Assembly (NCBI GenBank): GCA_010672425.1
Contig: JAAHGR010000002.1
Span: 1 to 35,514, forward strand
Length of the DNA stretch: 35,514 nt
Origin: Symploca sp. SIO2E6
Lineage (GTDB): Bacteria > Cyanobacteriota > Cyanobacteriia > Cyanobacteriales > Coleofasciculaceae
Direction of reading: 5' to 3'
Part shown: one piece after another, positions 1-9,682 of the stretch
How the letters are laid out: every line of letters starts with the position of its first letter
Numbering within the stretch: the stretch's first letter is position 1
The notes under the pieces: generated by a model
What the model was told of the DNA's origin: nothing
Database searches by the model: none
What the model saw: the letters and a program-made list of their open reading frames with translations, nothing else
Position numbers and translations under genes: made by a program

Positions 1-170
1 GCCAAAAAGCGATCGACATTAACGGCCGTATTGAATGTGCGAGTGTGCCAGCGCTGACAGCCTTGATCGCAATCATGGTAGAAATCGAAGGTGAGCGCGC
101 CAAGCGAGTCGGGCACGGTGAACGCCCAAGACCAGTCGAAGCCAGTTGGCGTTTGTTCCGAACTTAAAAA
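1..170 (-). pseudogene. Unrecognised coding remnant running off the left edge
   Basis: The minus strand is open from about position 209 to the window edge. From about 160 leftward it reads like real protein, with aromatic and Cys-rich segments such as TPTGFDWSWAFTVPDSLGA and FYHDCDQGCQRWHTR. I see no start codon in this frame. The upstream end of the open frame runs into the palindromic dispersed repeat at 190-211, which suggests that a repeat or a rearrangement cut off the N-terminus. I do not recognise the family. It could instead be an intact gene with a frameshift near position 170. Base composition is more GC-rich than in the flanking intergenic DNA. Confidence 0.35.
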
Positions 171-189
171 TCGTGCCCCCCACCCTGTA

Positions 190-211
190 GAGACGTTGCA
201 TGCAACGTCTC
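190..211. repeat. Perfect 22-bp palindromic repeat
   Basis: The two arms, GAGACGTTGCA and TGCAACGTCTC, are exact reverse complements with no loop. From general knowledge, this GTAGAGACGTTGCATGCAAC-type palindrome is a common dispersed repeat in filamentous cyanobacterial genomes. It lies at the break between the coding-like remnant on its left and featureless DNA on its right. Confidence 0.7.
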
Positions 212-543
212 AGAGCAAGTTTCGCGATTGTCTCAAAACGGGTGTGACTAAACCGGATTTGGTATTATTTCTTCCCTCCTGCCTCCTGCCTTATTGCCAC
301 CAAAGTGTAAGTGTTCAACCGAACTTGATATTACTACCCTTTCTTAAGAGCGATCGCATAAAGTCACGATCGCAACTCTACTATAATTACATTCTTCATC
401 AGTGTTTGAAAGTGCGAAAAATTAAATTTAAATGCGATCGCCTACAACACATCAACGTTGATGCGTATCTTATCTGAGCGGAAGTCCCTCTACTGCTAAT
501 TACTCATTACTCATTTACCAATATGAGTAACCCCATACTTTCC
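212..543. other. Intergenic, no gene seen
   Basis: Non-coding stretch with two HIP1 octamers (GCGATCGC) near 350 and 433, a short CCTCCTG-type repeat near 277-292 and a short run of ATTACTC heptamers near 498-517. An open frame spanning 91-477 on the plus strand has no family resemblance and crosses the palindrome, so I do not call it a gene. Confidence 0.5.
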
Positions 544-894
544 TTATCGACCAATCCCTGTGATCCAACCTAATACACCAGAGACCAAAGACAAAATAAT
601 TGCGCCTACAAAAGCAGCCCAAAAGCTGTTAATCATAAAAGCATTGGGAACCAGGTTGGCTACCAACAAAATCATAACAGCATTAATAACCAAGAGAAAC
701 AGACCGAAGGTGACAAATGTCAGAGGTAAGGTTAAAAACTTGATCACAGGTTTAATGATCGCATTAACTAAGCCAAGAACAGCTGCTGTAACCAAAGCAT
801 CGGGAAAACTGTTAATATCAAAGCCAACTACCAGTTGAGCTGTAATTACTAGTGAAACAGCAATCAGTATCCAAGTTAAGAAAAAATTAAGCAT
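544..894 (-). CDS. Small four-helix membrane protein, phage-holin superfamily IV type
   Basis: The 116-residue product is almost wholly hydrophobic. It has four predicted membrane segments at roughly residues 3-23, 31-47, 59-80 and 91-112 and a short GIGR tail. The conserved VLGLVNAIIKPVIKFLTLPL stretch after helix 2 is typical of the small 'mycobacterial 4TM phage holin' family (PF04020), which is widespread in bacteria and rarely phage-borne. The true function is unknown; 'holin' is a family name only. The start is an ATG at 894. It stands alone, separated by 230 bp from the next minus-strand gene upstream. No lysis gene is nearby, so a phage role is unlikely. Confidence 0.8.
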   Translation of the reverse strand: MLNFFLTWILIAVSLVITAQLVVGFDINSFPDALVTAAVLGLVNAIIKPVIKFLTLPLTFVTFGLFLLVINAVMILLVANLVPNAFMINSFWAAFVGAIILSLVSGVLGWITGIGR

Positions 895-1067
895 TGTTCC
901 ATGTCATAAGGAAAGGATGAATGATGAACGATGAATGATGAATAACTCCATGTAACTCACATCTTGCACTATGCATCAAAAATACTTAATACTGTAAGCC
1001 AGAGCAATCAATACATTAGAATTTTAGATTTTAGATTTTACCTCTTCCTTCTAATCTTCTAAATAAA

Positions 1068-1086
1068 GGTGGTCTACAAGACCACC
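1068..1086 (-). terminator. Intrinsic terminator of the 1128-1658 gene
   Basis: A perfect 8-bp stem (GGTGGTCT / AGACCACC) with a 3-nt loop lies about 40 nt downstream of the stop codon on the minus strand. It is followed on that strand by a T-rich tail (TTTATTT). Confidence 0.65.
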
Positions 1087-1127
1087 CAAATTTATTACCA
1101 ACTCTTTTCTTAATTAAGAAATCTCAA

Positions 1128-1658
1128 TTAAGTACCAGCGACAACAAAGTCAACTTCATCTGTACCGTCAGTTTCCCCTTGGCCAGATGTGATTTGCTCA
1201 CCATTTACTTCGATGGCAAAAGGTGTGCTATCTAAGTTGGGTAGGTTATAGTCGGTGGCATCAGCTGTATAGCCGACACTAGCGATCATTTCCCGACCTG
1301 CATCTGTATACAAAAAGGCCAACATTTGATTCTTTTCCTTTTCGTTATCGTAGGCCCAAATAACCATGCATTGTTGGTCTTGATAATCAAATACCTTAGG
1401 AGCACGAGTAGGGACGTAACGACCTGGAGCCCCAAAGCTAGCATCAAGGAATGATTGAACGGAACTATCTTCAACATTGGCAAAAGCTACTTCTTCCGTA
1501 GATATTGCTGCGATAGCCTGATCTTCTTCCGCCTCATCTACTTCTGGGACTTCTTCTTCTTTGCCACGGTTGCGGAAATAATCTACTGCTAGTTTAGTAC
1601 CAATTCCACCAACGGCAGCGACACCGGCACCTAATAGAATGTTACGTAGTTTACCCAT
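1128..1658 (-). CDS. Unknown protein with N-terminal membrane anchor
   Basis: A 176-residue protein I do not recognise. Residues 5-25 form a Gly/Ala-rich hydrophobic segment (LLGAGVAAVGGIGTKLAVDY), followed by a basic patch and an acidic linker (about 32-47, EEEVPEVDEAEEDQ). After that comes a globular part that contains FLDASFGAPGRYVPTRAP and a core with IWAYDNEKEKNQMLAFLYTD. The layout suggests a single-pass membrane or thylakoid-anchored protein with a soluble domain. The start is supported by an AGAGG Shine-Dalgarno sequence a few bases before the ATG at 1658. It has its own terminator at 1068-1086 and looks monocistronic. Confidence 0.7.
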   Translation of the reverse strand: MGKLRNILLGAGVAAVGGIGTKLAVDYFRNRGKEEEVPEVDEAEEDQAIAAISTEEVAFANVEDSSVQSFLDASFGAPGRYVPTRAPKVFDYQDQQCMVIWAYDNEKEKNQMLAFLYTDAGREMIASVGYTADATDYNLPNLDSTPFAIEVNGEQITSGQGETDGTDEVDFVVAGT

Positions 1659-1866
1659 TTTACCTCTTAAAGTAAGTTGATGTTGCTGCTCAAAAAAGCA
1701 AACTCTTTAAGATTATAAGATTTAGATTTTGTCAAGTCAAAACTTATTAATTTTTAACTTTTTTTTAAGGTTATCTAAAGTATGGGAATTGGGAATTGGG
1801 AATAGTTCACCACAATGGGATGTAGCTCACTTTCTGCGAGAACTGCTATATTTTCCTAAAGTTGAA

Positions 1867-1896
1867 GGAGATGCTAGCAAGATCAATAGCATCTCC
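1867..1896. terminator. Hairpin downstream of the acidic-repeat lipoprotein gene
   Basis: A perfect 10-bp stem (GGAGATGCTA / TAGCATCTCC) has a 10-nt loop and lies 35 nt past the minus-strand stop at 1932. The clearer T-run (GTTTTTC) is on the plus-strand side; on the minus strand the tail is weaker (TTCAACTTT). The likely role is 3'-end formation for the lipoprotein gene. Confidence 0.55.
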
Positions 1897-1931
1897 TCTA
1901 GTTTTTCAAAATAGAGCGCGAATCAGGAAGT

Positions 1932-3011
1932 TTATTCTTCTGATGTTACAGCTGAATCTGGTGGAATGAGTTCTTCTACTGGTATTTCCTCCACTTCCTC
2001 AGGAATAACTACAGGTTCGGATAAGGGAACTTCCTCTTCTTCTAAGGTGATAGTTGTCTCTGGTGGAATCAGTTTTTCTACGGAGATGGTAGCTTCACTG
2101 GGGATAACTGAATCCTCCGATACTGGTGTTTCTCCCACTTCCTCAGGAATAACTACAGGTTCAGGTAAGGGAACTTCCTCTTCTTCTCGAGTGACAGCTG
2201 GCTCTGGTGGAATCAGTTCTTCTCCTGAGATGGTAGCGTCATCGGGGATAACTGACTCCTCCGATACTGGTATTTCCTCCACTTCCTCAGGAATAACTAC
2301 AGATTCGGTTAAGGGAACTTCCTCTTCTTCTCGAGTGACAACTGGCTCTGGTGGAATAAATTCTTCTACTGAGATGGTAGCTTCATTGAGGATAACTGAC
2401 TCCTCCGATACTGGTGTTTCTTCCACTTCCTCAGGAATAACTACAGGTTCAGGTAAGGGAACTTCCTCTTCTTCTCGAGTGACAGCTGGCTCTGGTGGAA
2501 TCAGTTCTTCTCCTGAGATGGTAGCTTCATCGGGGATAACTGAATCCTCCGATACTGGCATTTCCTCCACTTCCTCAGGAATAACTACAGATTCGGTTAA
2601 GGGAACTTCCTCTTCTTCTCGAGTGACAACTGGCTCTGGTGGAATAAATTCTTCTACTGAGATAGTAGATTCATCGGGGATAACTGAATCCTCCGATACT
2701 GGTGTTTCCTCCAATTCCTCAGGAATAACTACAGGTTCGGGTAAGGGAACTTCCTCTTCTTCTAAAGTGACAGCTGGCTCTGATGGAAGGAGTTCTTCTA
2801 CGGAGATGGTAGCTTCATCGGGGATAACCGAATCCTCCGATACTGGCATTTCCTCCAATTCCTCAGGAATAACTACAGGTTCGGGTAAGGGAACTTCCTC
2901 TTCTTCTAAAGTGACAGCTGGCTCTGGTGGAAGGAGTTCTTCTACGGAGATGGTAGCTTCATCGGAGACAACCGAATCCTCCGATACTGGTGTTTCCTCT
3001 ACTTCCTCAGG
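1932..3011. repeat. Coding tandem array, 144-bp units
   Basis: The C-terminal third of the lipoprotein consists of about six full and two partial 48-residue units with the core EEEEVPLPEPVVIPEE and the spacer PVSEDSVIPDEATIS. Units alternate between two sub-types (VEEFIPPEPVVTRE and GEELIPPEPAVTRE), which suggests that two-unit blocks were duplicated together. Confidence 0.85.
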
Positions 3012-4571
3012 AACAACAGGTGCCGCAGAGGGAATCTTACCCTTGACAAATTTTAGGAAGCGATCAAATAAACGACCAAATTTGGACTTTTCAGGTTCTA
3101 ATGCTGTGATTGCTTCCGATTCCTCTAGGAGTACTGGAGGTTCACCAAGAATTACTGATTCCTCTTCCTCCTCGGAAACAACCGATGTCTCTTCTAGTGG
3201 TTCAGGAGCAACAGCTGCTTCCTCTTCCTCCTCAGAAACAACCGATGTCTCTTCTAGTGGTTCAGGAACAACAGCTGCTTCCTCTTCCTCCTCAGAAACA
3301 ACCGATGTCTCCTCTAGTGGTTCAGGAACAACAGCTGGTTCCTCTTCCTCCTCGGAAACAACCGATGTCTCCTCTAGTGGTTCAGGAACAACAGCTGGTT
3401 CCTCTTCCTCCTCAGAAACAACCGATGTCTCCTCTAGTGGTTCAGCAGCAACAGCTGATTCCTCTTCCTCCTCGGAAACAACCGATGTCTCTTCTAGTGG
3501 TTCAGGAACAACAACTAATTCCTCTTCCTCCTCGGAAACAATAGCTGGCTCCTCTAGTGCTTCAGGAGCAACAACTGGTTCAAGGGAAGGTTCCTCAACT
3601 TCCTCTGGTTGTTCGGGTAAATCCGTGGGAGGTAACACTTCCACAGATGAAGGAATTGGTGAATTTAGTTCTACAAGGCTACGGGCGATCTCTAACTCCA
3701 GTTCACCGCGTACTAACTGAGAGAGGGTATCTTCGCCTTCAGGTTCGTAGCTAATCAACCGCACCGTGTCATTGAAAACATTTTTGACAGGGTTTCCTTG
3801 TTCATCTAGAAATTCCAAGTGCACCCAATTTTTGCCCGGTTTAAACCCTTGAAGATAAAAGGGTTGCCAGCTATCAAGAACAAAGCTTTTACCGTTTACT
3901 GTGACTCGAATTCGCCAATCAACAATCTCATCATCAGGATTTTCTGCCGCAACCAGGTGGAGTGGAGCGTTTGTTAGGTAGAAATCAAGCATAATCGGCT
4001 CGGCTCCGTAACTACCTTGAGGATGATTGTAAGTCAGTGTTGGTAAGGCTGGCTCAGGATTGTTATCAGTAGTCTTGGTAAAAAGGTGAAACGTAGTTTG
4101 GGCATAAGCACCTTCGTTTTTAAAACTCTCATGCCAAGGACGAGAAGCAAATACTCTGAGAGTGTGGGTTCCAGGGGATAAATCTTCAAAAACTAGAGGT
4201 TCGTCTAACTGATAAACTTCTCGAGCAATCTGGTTGTCTAGGAGCACATGTAAGTGGGGACCCAGACCCAAATCTGGATCTTGGAAAATTGGTAGGTCCT
4301 GAACCTGGAATTCCACCTTGACATTATTGTCTTGGAGAACTTCATCAGACTGAGGAGTGACAATTGCCACTTGAGGCTGGTAAGCTTCCAAACTTTGGTT
4401 CAGTTGTTGAATGACTGGGGGTGGTGCTACCTCCGAGAGTTGCTCTGTTCTCAGAGTAGGCAATGCCACCTCGTTACTCGGTGTTTCCGGTGTCTCAATG
4501 GGAGCTTCCCCACATCCTACTAGACCCCAAGCCAAAATTGCTGCCGCCAGCAAAGAAAAAATTACTCTCAC
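1932..4571 (-). CDS. Large lipoprotein with two arrays of acidic tandem repeats
   Basis: I choose the GTG at 4571 as the start. It has a strong GGAGG at 4578-4582, six bases upstream, and gives a textbook lipoprotein signal MRVIFSLLAAAILAWGLVGC with lipobox L17-V-G-C20. An ATG 54 bp further upstream would bury this signal behind a hydrophilic extension. The mature protein is about 860 residues. The first 290 or so form beta-rich segments resembling Ig-like or cell-surface domains (for example FEDLSPGTHTLRVFASRPWH). Then come about seven 20-residue units of the type EEPAVVPEPLEETSVVSEEE, a short basic linker (FGRLFDRFLKFVKGK), and about seven 48-residue acidic units. It is extremely rich in Glu, Pro and Val, so the tail should be extended and highly negative. 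The likely location is lipid-anchored in the cell envelope, facing the periplasm. The function is unknown; cation binding or a spacer role is only a guess. Confidence 0.75.
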   Translation of the reverse strand: MRVIFSLLAAAILAWGLVGCGEAPIETPETPSNEVALPTLRTEQLSEVAPPPVIQQLNQSLEAYQPQVAIVTPQSDEVLQDNNVKVEFQVQDLPIFQDPDLGLGPHLHVLLDNQIAREVYQLDEPLVFEDLSPGTHTLRVFASRPWHESFKNEGAYAQTTFHLFTKTTDNNPEPALPTLTYNHPQGSYGAEPIMLDFYLTNAPLHLVAAENPDDEIVDWRIRVTVNGKSFVLDSWQPFYLQGFKPGKNWVHLEFLDEQGNPVKNVFNDTVRLISYEPEGEDTLSQLVRGELELEIARSLVELNSPIPSSVEVLPPTDLPEQPEEVEEPSLEPVVAPEALEEPAIVSEEEEELVVVPEPLEETSVVSEEEEESAVAAEPLEETSVVSEEEEEPAVVPEPLEETSVVSEEEEEPAVVPEPLEETSVVSEEEEEAAVVPEPLEETSVVSEEEEEAAVAPEPLEETSVVSEEEEESVILGEPPVLLEESEAITALEPEKSKFGRLFDRFLKFVKGKIPSAAPVVPEEVEETPVSEDSVVSDEATISVEELLPPEPAVTLEEEEVPLPEPVVIPEELEEMPVSEDSVIPDEATISVEELLPSEPAVTLEEEEVPLPEPVVIPEELEETPVSEDSVIPDESTISVEEFIPPEPVVTREEEEVPLTESVVIPEEVEEMPVSEDSVIPDEATISGEELIPPEPAVTREEEEVPLPEPVVIPEEVEETPVSEESVILNEATISVEEFIPPEPVVTREEEEVPLTESVVIPEEVEEIPVSEESVIPDDATISGEELIPPEPAVTREEEEVPLPEPVVIPEEVGETPVSEDSVIPSEATISVEKLIPPETTITLEEEEVPLSEPVVIPEEVEEIPVEELIPPDSAVTSEE
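3161..3580. repeat. Coding tandem array, 60-bp units
   Basis: About seven 60-bp units run in exact register (clearest between 3181 and 3540), each encoding a 20-residue EPLEETSVVSEEEEE-type block. Neighbouring units differ by only a few bases, so this array is younger or more homogenised than the 144-bp array. Confidence 0.85.
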
Positions 4572-5017
4572 AGTTATCCTCCGGTGATTGTCGCCCAAAA
4601 CTCCACCTCCTGTTGCTACCGGCATTTTATCCTAACTGAAGCTGTTTATCGGAACTATATAGATAAGCAACATTTGAAGCATTAGAAAGATTGCCAATTA
4701 TGAGCATAGACTCTCATCTATATTGAATTTTGTAACATTTATTCGATTTACTATTGACTTTTTTTCCAGGAGTTTTCGCATTCCAAGCCAAGGCAAGACC
4801 TTGATTTGCTCAAATTTGAATTATTGTTAACTGTCACCTTAGACTGTCCAAGGCAAGACCTATCATCTACTAGAGAAGATATTCCCTTTAGTTATTCAAA
4901 CAAAATGGGTATATTCTTTCCCAAGGGAAGCATTTTCGTGGTACTTTCCTCCCTATAAAGTAAAGATTCAACTCCCCTTGGGTATTTCTCAATCCTTGTC
5001 TAGAGAGGAGATTCCTT
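4572..5017 (+). promoter_or_regulatory. Upstream region of psaA with direct repeats and a leader stem
   Basis: This non-coding region separates the divergent lipoprotein and psaA genes. A 14-bp direct repeat (ccaaggcaagacct) occurs at 4788-4801 and 4848-4861, exactly 60 bp apart. Closer to psaA, cccaaggg near 4920-4928 can pair with cccttggg near 4975-4983 to form an 8-bp stem with a loop of about 45 nt. GAGAGGAG at 5002-5009 is the psaA ribosome-binding site. I cannot assign the promoter hexamers with certainty. Roles in light regulation or mRNA stability are inference. Confidence 0.45.
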
Positions 5018-7264
5018 ATGACAATCAGCCCTCCTGAGCGAGAGGCAAAATCTAGGGTGGATAAAGATCCGGTACCAACTTCCTTCGAGAAGTGGGGTAA
5101 GCCCGGTCACTTTTCCCGTACCCTAGCCAGAGGACCAAAAACCACAACTTGGATTTGGGACCTTCATGCTGACGCTCACGATTTCGATAGTCATACCAGT
5201 GACTTACAAGATATATCTCGGAAAATATTCAGTGCTCACTTCGGTCACTTAGCCGTTGTGTTCGTCTGGTTGAGCGGTATGTATTTTCATGGCGCTCGCT
5301 TTTCCAACTACGAGGCTTGGCTGAGCGATCCGCTCAGTGTTAAACCAAGTGCTCAAGTTGTTTGGCCAGTTGTTGGTCAAGGTATTTTGAATGGCGATGT
5401 CGGTGGCGGTTTCCATGGCATCCAAATTACCTCTGGTTTATTCCAGCTTTGGCGTGCTTCTGGGATTACCAATAGTACCCAGCTCTACGCAACAGCAATT
5501 GGTGGTCTGGTGATGGCAGGTCTGATGCTATTTGCCGGTTGGTTCCACTACCACAAAAAGGCTCCAAAACTGGAATGGTTCCAGAATGTGGAGTCAATGA
5601 TGAACCACCATTTAGCAGTGTTGTTAGGTTGTGGCTGTTTGGGTTGGGCTGGTCACCAGATCCACGTTTCTCTGCCCATCAACAAGCTGTTGGATGCTGG
5701 AGTGGCACCGGGTGACATTCCCTTGCCTCATGAGTTGCTCTTCAACACCGCCAAGATGGCAGAGCTGTATCCTAGTTTTGCCGAAGGACTTACACCATTC
5801 TTCACCTTGAACTGGGGCGTCTATTCTGACTTCCTGACATTCAAAGGCGGTTTGAACCCAGTAACTGGTGGCTTGTGGTTGTCTGATACTGCTCACCATC
5901 ACTTAGCACTAGCAGTTCTGTTCATTGTTGCTGGTCACATGTACCGGAACACCTACGGTATTGGCCACAGCATGAAGGAAATCCTAGAGGCTCATAAAGG
6001 TCCCTTCACTGGTGAAGGACACAAAGGTCTCTATGAAATCCTGACCACTTCTTGGCATGCTCAACTAGCAGTTAATCTGGCTGTACTAGGTTCTATCACC
6101 ATTGTCGTGGCTCATCATATGTACGCGATGCCTCCCTATCCGTACATTGCTACCGACTATCCTACTCAGTTGTGCTTGTTTACCCACCATATGTGGATTG
6201 GAGCCTTCTGTATTGTGGGTGCTGCTGCCCACGCCGCGATCTTTATGGTGCGGGATTATGACCCGGCGCAGAATGTTAACAACCTGTTAGACAGAGTTAT
6301 CCGTCATCGGGATGCGATTATCTCTCACCTGAACTGGGTATGTATTTTCCTCGGCTTCCATAGCTTTGGTCTATACATCCACAACGACACAATGAGAGCT
6401 TTGGGGCGTCCCGAAGATATGTTCTCGGATACGGCGATTCAGCTGCAACCAATCTTCGCTCAGTGGCTACAAAATCTCCACACCCTAGCGCCGGGAGGAA
6501 CTGCTCCCAATGCATTAGCTACAGCTAGCTACGCCTTCGGTGGTGATATTGTTGCTGTGGGCGGCAAAGTGGCAATGATGCCAATCACTCTGGGTACGGC
6601 GGACTTTATGGTTCACCATGTCCATGCCTTTACCATCCATGTCACCGCTTTGATTCTGCTCAAAGGCGTGCTGTACGCTCGTAACTCTCGCTTGATTCCA
6701 GATAAGTCTCAACTAGGCTTCCGCTTCCCCTGCGATGGTCCAGGTCGTGGTGGTACCTGCCAGGTATCTGCTTGGGATCATGTGTTCCTCGGTCTGTTCT
6801 GGATGTATAACTGCATCTCGGTTGTGATTTTCCACTTCAGCTGGAAGATGCAATCTGATGTTTGGGGAGACTTTGAAGATGGTGAAGTGTACACCATTGC
6901 AGCCGGTAACTTTGCCGACAGTGCCATCACAATTAACGGTTGGTTACGTGACTTCTTGTGGGCACAAGCTTCCCAGGTAATCACATCCTATGGATCTGCT
7001 TTGTCTGCTTACGGCATAATGTTCCTAGCCGGTCACTTCATCTTTGCCTTCAGCCTGATGTTCCTCTTTAGTGGTCGCGGCTACTGGCAAGAACTGATCG
7101 AGTCAATTGTTTGGGCACACAATAAGTTGAAAGTTGCCCCAAGCATTCAACCACGCGCTCTGAGTATCACTCAGGGACGAGCAGTAGGGGTAGCCCACTA
7201 CCTCCTGGGAGGAATCGTCACGACTTGGGCGTTCTTCCATGCGCGAATTCTATTCTTTGGCTAA
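5018..7264 (+). CDS. psaA: Photosystem I P700 apoprotein A1
   Basis: The 748-residue product is close to the usual 750-755. PsaA is one half of the photosystem I reaction-centre heterodimer in the thylakoid membrane. It binds P700, antenna chlorophylls, phylloquinone and, together with PsaB, the Fx [4Fe-4S] cluster. The Fx-binding loop [12 protein letters not shown], with its two Cys ligands, is present in the C-terminal third, and the many paired His residues in membrane helices (for example [20 protein letters not shown]) are typical. The N-terminus [11 protein letters not shown] matches the family and follows a GAGAGGAG site. psaB follows after 172 bp in the usual psaA-psaB operon order. 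No defects seen. Confidence 0.99.
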   Translation: MTISPPEREAKSRVDKDPVPTSFEKWGKPGHFSRTLARGPKTTTWIWDLHADAHDFDSHTSDLQDISRKIFSAHFGHLAVVFVWLSGMYFHGARFSNYEAWLSDPLSVKPSAQVVWPVVGQGILNGDVGGGFHGIQITSGLFQLWRASGITNSTQLYATAIGGLVMAGLMLFAGWFHYHKKAPKLEWFQNVESMMNHHLAVLLGCGCLGWAGHQIHVSLPINKLLDAGVAPGDIPLPHELLFNTAKMAELYPSFAEGLTPFFTLNWGVYSDFLTFKGGLNPVTGGLWLSDTAHHHLALAVLFIVAGHMYRNTYGIGHSMKEILEAHKGPFTGEGHKGLYEILTTSWHAQLAVNLAVLGSITIVVAHHMYAMPPYPYIATDYPTQLCLFTHHMWIGAFCIVGAAAHAAIFMVRDYDPAQNVNNLLDRVIRHRDAIISHLNWVCIFLGFHSFGLYIHNDTMRALGRPEDMFSDTAIQLQPIFAQWLQNLHTLAPGGTAPNALATASYAFGGDIVAVGGKVAMMPITLGTADFMVHHVHAFTIHVTALILLKGVLYARNSRLIPDKSQLGFRFPCDGPGRGGTCQVSAWDHVFLGLFWMYNCISVVIFHFSWKMQSDVWGDFEDGEVYTIAAGNFADSAITINGWLRDFLWAQASQVITSYGSALSAYGIMFLAGHFIFAFSLMFLFSGRGYWQELIESIVWAHNKLKVAPSIQPRALSITQGRAVGVAHYLLGGIVTTWAFFHARILFFG

Positions 7265-7299
7265 CGGCGTTTGAAATTCGGTAGTCAAATCCCAAGTGG

Positions 7300-7358
7300 G
7301 ACACAGTAACTGTGTCTTACCTGTCGAAACCTAAAACGACCTGGAACACCTGTTCCAG
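7300..7358 (+). promoter_or_regulatory. Two perfect hairpins between psaA and psaB
   Basis: GACACAG-taa-CTGTGTC (7300-7316) and CTGGAAC-acct-GTTCCAG (7341-7358) are perfect 7-bp stems in the intercistronic spacer. Neither is followed by a T-run, so they are unlikely to be terminators. They could mark RNA processing or stabilisation between the two cistrons. Confidence 0.5.
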
Positions 7359-7436
7359 GGAGTTACTCAACAGAGAAAATGAGCAACTGTGATAGTGTAA
7401 GTCTCATATCCTCGCGAGGAGAATTTCCTAAGAAAA

Positions 7437-9638
7437 ATGGCAACAAAATTTCCCAAATTTAGCCAGGACCTCGCTCAAGATCCGACAACACGTCGAATCT
7501 GGTACGGGATTGCTACGGCTCACGACTTTGAAACTCACGATGGCATGACCGAGGAAAATCTTTACCAAAAGATTTTTGCCTCTCACTTCGGTCACCTCGC
7601 GATTATTTTCTTGTGGACCTCTGGCACCCTGTTCCACGTAGCCTGGCAAGGTAACTTTGAACAGTGGATTCAAGATCCTCTAAATGTTAGTCCCATCGCC
7701 CATGCGATTTGGGATCCTCACTTTGGCGAACCAGCAATAGAGGCATTTACTCAAGCTGATGCCTCTGGCCCGGTCAATATTGCTTACTCCGGGGTCTACC
7801 AGTGGTTCTACACCATTGGCATGAGAAGCAACAATGAACTGCACGGTGGTGCCATGTTCCTCTTGTTGTTGTCTGCCCTCTTCCTGTTTGCTGGTTGGCT
7901 CCACTTGCAGCCTAAGTTCCGTCCTAGCTTGTCTTGGTTCAAGAATGCTGAGTCTCGTTTAAACCACCACTTGGCTGGTTTATTTGGCGTCAGCTCTTTG
8001 GCATGGACTGGACACCTAGTTCACGTTGCTATCCCCGCATCTCGCGGACAGCACGTAGGCTGGGATAATTTCCTGTCCACTCCACCTCACCCAGCAGGTT
8101 TGGCACCGTTCTTCACAGGAAACTGGGGTGTTTATGCCCAGAACCCGGATACAGCTGGTCACATTTTTAGCACCTCGGAAGGCGCAGGAACAGCAATTCT
8201 GACCTTCTTAGGTGGCTTCCATCCCCAGACTGAGTCCTTGTGGTTAACGGATATTGCTCATCACCACCTAGCGATCGCGGTGATCTTCATTATTGCTGGT
8301 CACATGTACCGGACTAACTTCGGTATTGGTCACAGCATCAAGGATATCCTGAACGCTCATAAGCCACCTAGTGGCAAATTGGGCGACGGTCATAAGGGGC
8401 TGTATGATACCGTTAACAACTCTCTCCACTTCCAATTGGGATTAGCACTCGCCTGCCTAGGAGTTGTTACTTCCTTAGTAGCTCAGCACATGTATTCCAT
8501 GCCGCCTTACGCCTTCTTGGCGCAAGACCAAACTACCATGGCGGCACTGTATACTCATCATCAGTACATTGCTGGTTTCTTGATGGTGGGAGCGTTTGCC
8601 CATGGAGCAATCTTCTTTGTGCGGGATTATGATCCAGAGTCCAACAAGAATAATGTGTTGGCTCGGATGCTAGAGCACAAAGAAGCCGTAATCTCTCACC
8701 TGAGCTGGGTAAGTCTGTTCTTGGGCTTCCACACTCTGAGTCTCTATGTCCACAACGACGTAGTAGTTGCCTTTGGTACCCCTGAGAAGCAAATCCTGAT
8801 TGAGCCAGTTTTTGCTCAGTGGATTCAAGCTGCTCACGGGAAACTACTATACGGGTTTGACACTCTGCTCTCCAACTCTGATAGCCTTGCTTCTGGTAGT
8901 GGCGCTGCTTACCTACCGGGCTGGTTGGATGCGATTAACAGTGGCTCTAACTCTCTGTTCTTGACCATTGGTCCTGGAGATTTCCTAGTACACCACGCGA
9001 TCGCTCTAGGTCTGCATACCACTGCTTTGATCTTGATCAAAGGTGCATTAGATGCCCGTGGTTCCAAGCTGATGCCTGATAAGAAGGACTTCGGCTATGC
9101 CTTCCCTTGTGACGGTCCTGGCCGTGGCGGTACCTGTGATATCTCTGCTTGGGATGCCATGTACTTAGCTGTGTTCTGGATGCTCAACACCTTAGGTTGG
9201 CTTACCTTCTACTGGCATTGGAAGCATTTGGGAGTCTGGCAAGGTAACTTAGCCCAGTTTAACGAGAATTCCACTTACCTGATGGGTTGGTTCCGGGACT
9301 ACCTCTGGGCAAACTCTGCTCAGTTGATCAACGGCTACAATCCCTACGGTACAAATAACCTGTCAGTCTGGGCTTGGATGTTCCTGTTTGGACACCTAGT
9401 TTGGGCAACTGGTTTCATGTTCTTGATCTCTTGGCGAGGTTACTGGCAAGAATTGATCGAAACTTTGGTCTGGGCACATGAGCGTACTCCTCTGGCTAAC
9501 CTAGTTCGCTGGAAGGACAAGCCGGTTGCTCTGTCTATTGTTCAAGCACGTCTAGTTGGCCTAACCCACTTCACTGTTGGCTATATCCTAACCTACGCGG
9601 CATTCCTGATTGCCTCAACTTCTGGTATATATGGCTGA
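7437..9638 (+). CDS. psaB: Photosystem I P700 apoprotein A2
   Basis: The 733-residue partner of PsaA starts with the canonical [20 protein letters not shown]. It carries the second half of the Fx site ([19 protein letters not shown]) and the conserved C-terminal part [18 protein letters not shown]. It is an integral thylakoid protein of the photosystem I core. A GAGGAG motif lies about 15 bases upstream of the ATG, a rather long spacing. The gene ends at a strong bidirectional terminator (9683-9710). Co-transcription with psaA is expected from the family and from the absence of a terminator between them. Paralogous similarity to psaA is high, as in all type I reaction centres. Confidence 0.99.
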   Translation: MATKFPKFSQDLAQDPTTRRIWYGIATAHDFETHDGMTEENLYQKIFASHFGHLAIIFLWTSGTLFHVAWQGNFEQWIQDPLNVSPIAHAIWDPHFGEPAIEAFTQADASGPVNIAYSGVYQWFYTIGMRSNNELHGGAMFLLLLSALFLFAGWLHLQPKFRPSLSWFKNAESRLNHHLAGLFGVSSLAWTGHLVHVAIPASRGQHVGWDNFLSTPPHPAGLAPFFTGNWGVYAQNPDTAGHIFSTSEGAGTAILTFLGGFHPQTESLWLTDIAHHHLAIAVIFIIAGHMYRTNFGIGHSIKDILNAHKPPSGKLGDGHKGLYDTVNNSLHFQLGLALACLGVVTSLVAQHMYSMPPYAFLAQDQTTMAALYTHHQYIAGFLMVGAFAHGAIFFVRDYDPESNKNNVLARMLEHKEAVISHLSWVSLFLGFHTLSLYVHNDVVVAFGTPEKQILIEPVFAQWIQAAHGKLLYGFDTLLSNSDSLASGSGAAYLPGWLDAINSGSNSLFLTIGPGDFLVHHAIALGLHTTALILIKGALDARGSKLMPDKKDFGYAFPCDGPGRGGTCDISAWDAMYLAVFWMLNTLGWLTFYWHWKHLGVWQGNLAQFNENSTYLMGWFRDYLWANSAQLINGYNPYGTNNLSVWAWMFLFGHLVWATGFMFLISWRGYWQELIETLVWAHERTPLANLVRWKDKPVALSIVQARLVGLTHFTVGYILTYAAFLIASTSGIYG

Positions 9639-9682
9639 TAAGATCGGCTGAAAATCTAGTAGATTGTAGGTAACTAAAAATA

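Noticed and set aside
91-477. A 128-codon plus-strand frame
   Set aside because: It crosses the palindromic repeat and HIP1 sites, has no SD or family features, and lies antisense to the more protein-like remnant.
544-894. Prophage remnant because of the holin-like protein
   Set aside because: No endolysin, structural or integrase gene lies nearby, and this family is common in ordinary bacterial chromosomes.
3110-3544. A 144-codon Pro/Leu/Gln repeat protein on the plus strand
   Set aside because: A third-frame shadow of the 60-bp coding repeat with no start signal.
1966-3720. A 584-codon plus-strand open frame rich in Ser, Thr and Gly
   Set aside because: It is the antisense of the acidic repeat arrays; GAA/GAG codons read backwards as TTC/CTC or shifted TCT/TCC, so stops are absent by composition. 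The minus strand has the signal peptide and SD.
4729-4756. A possible HLR1 (RpaB) site, GTAACATT ... TTTACTATT, upstream of psaA
   Set aside because: Half-sites deviate from the consensus and the spacing is not 2 nt, so it cannot be supported by eye.
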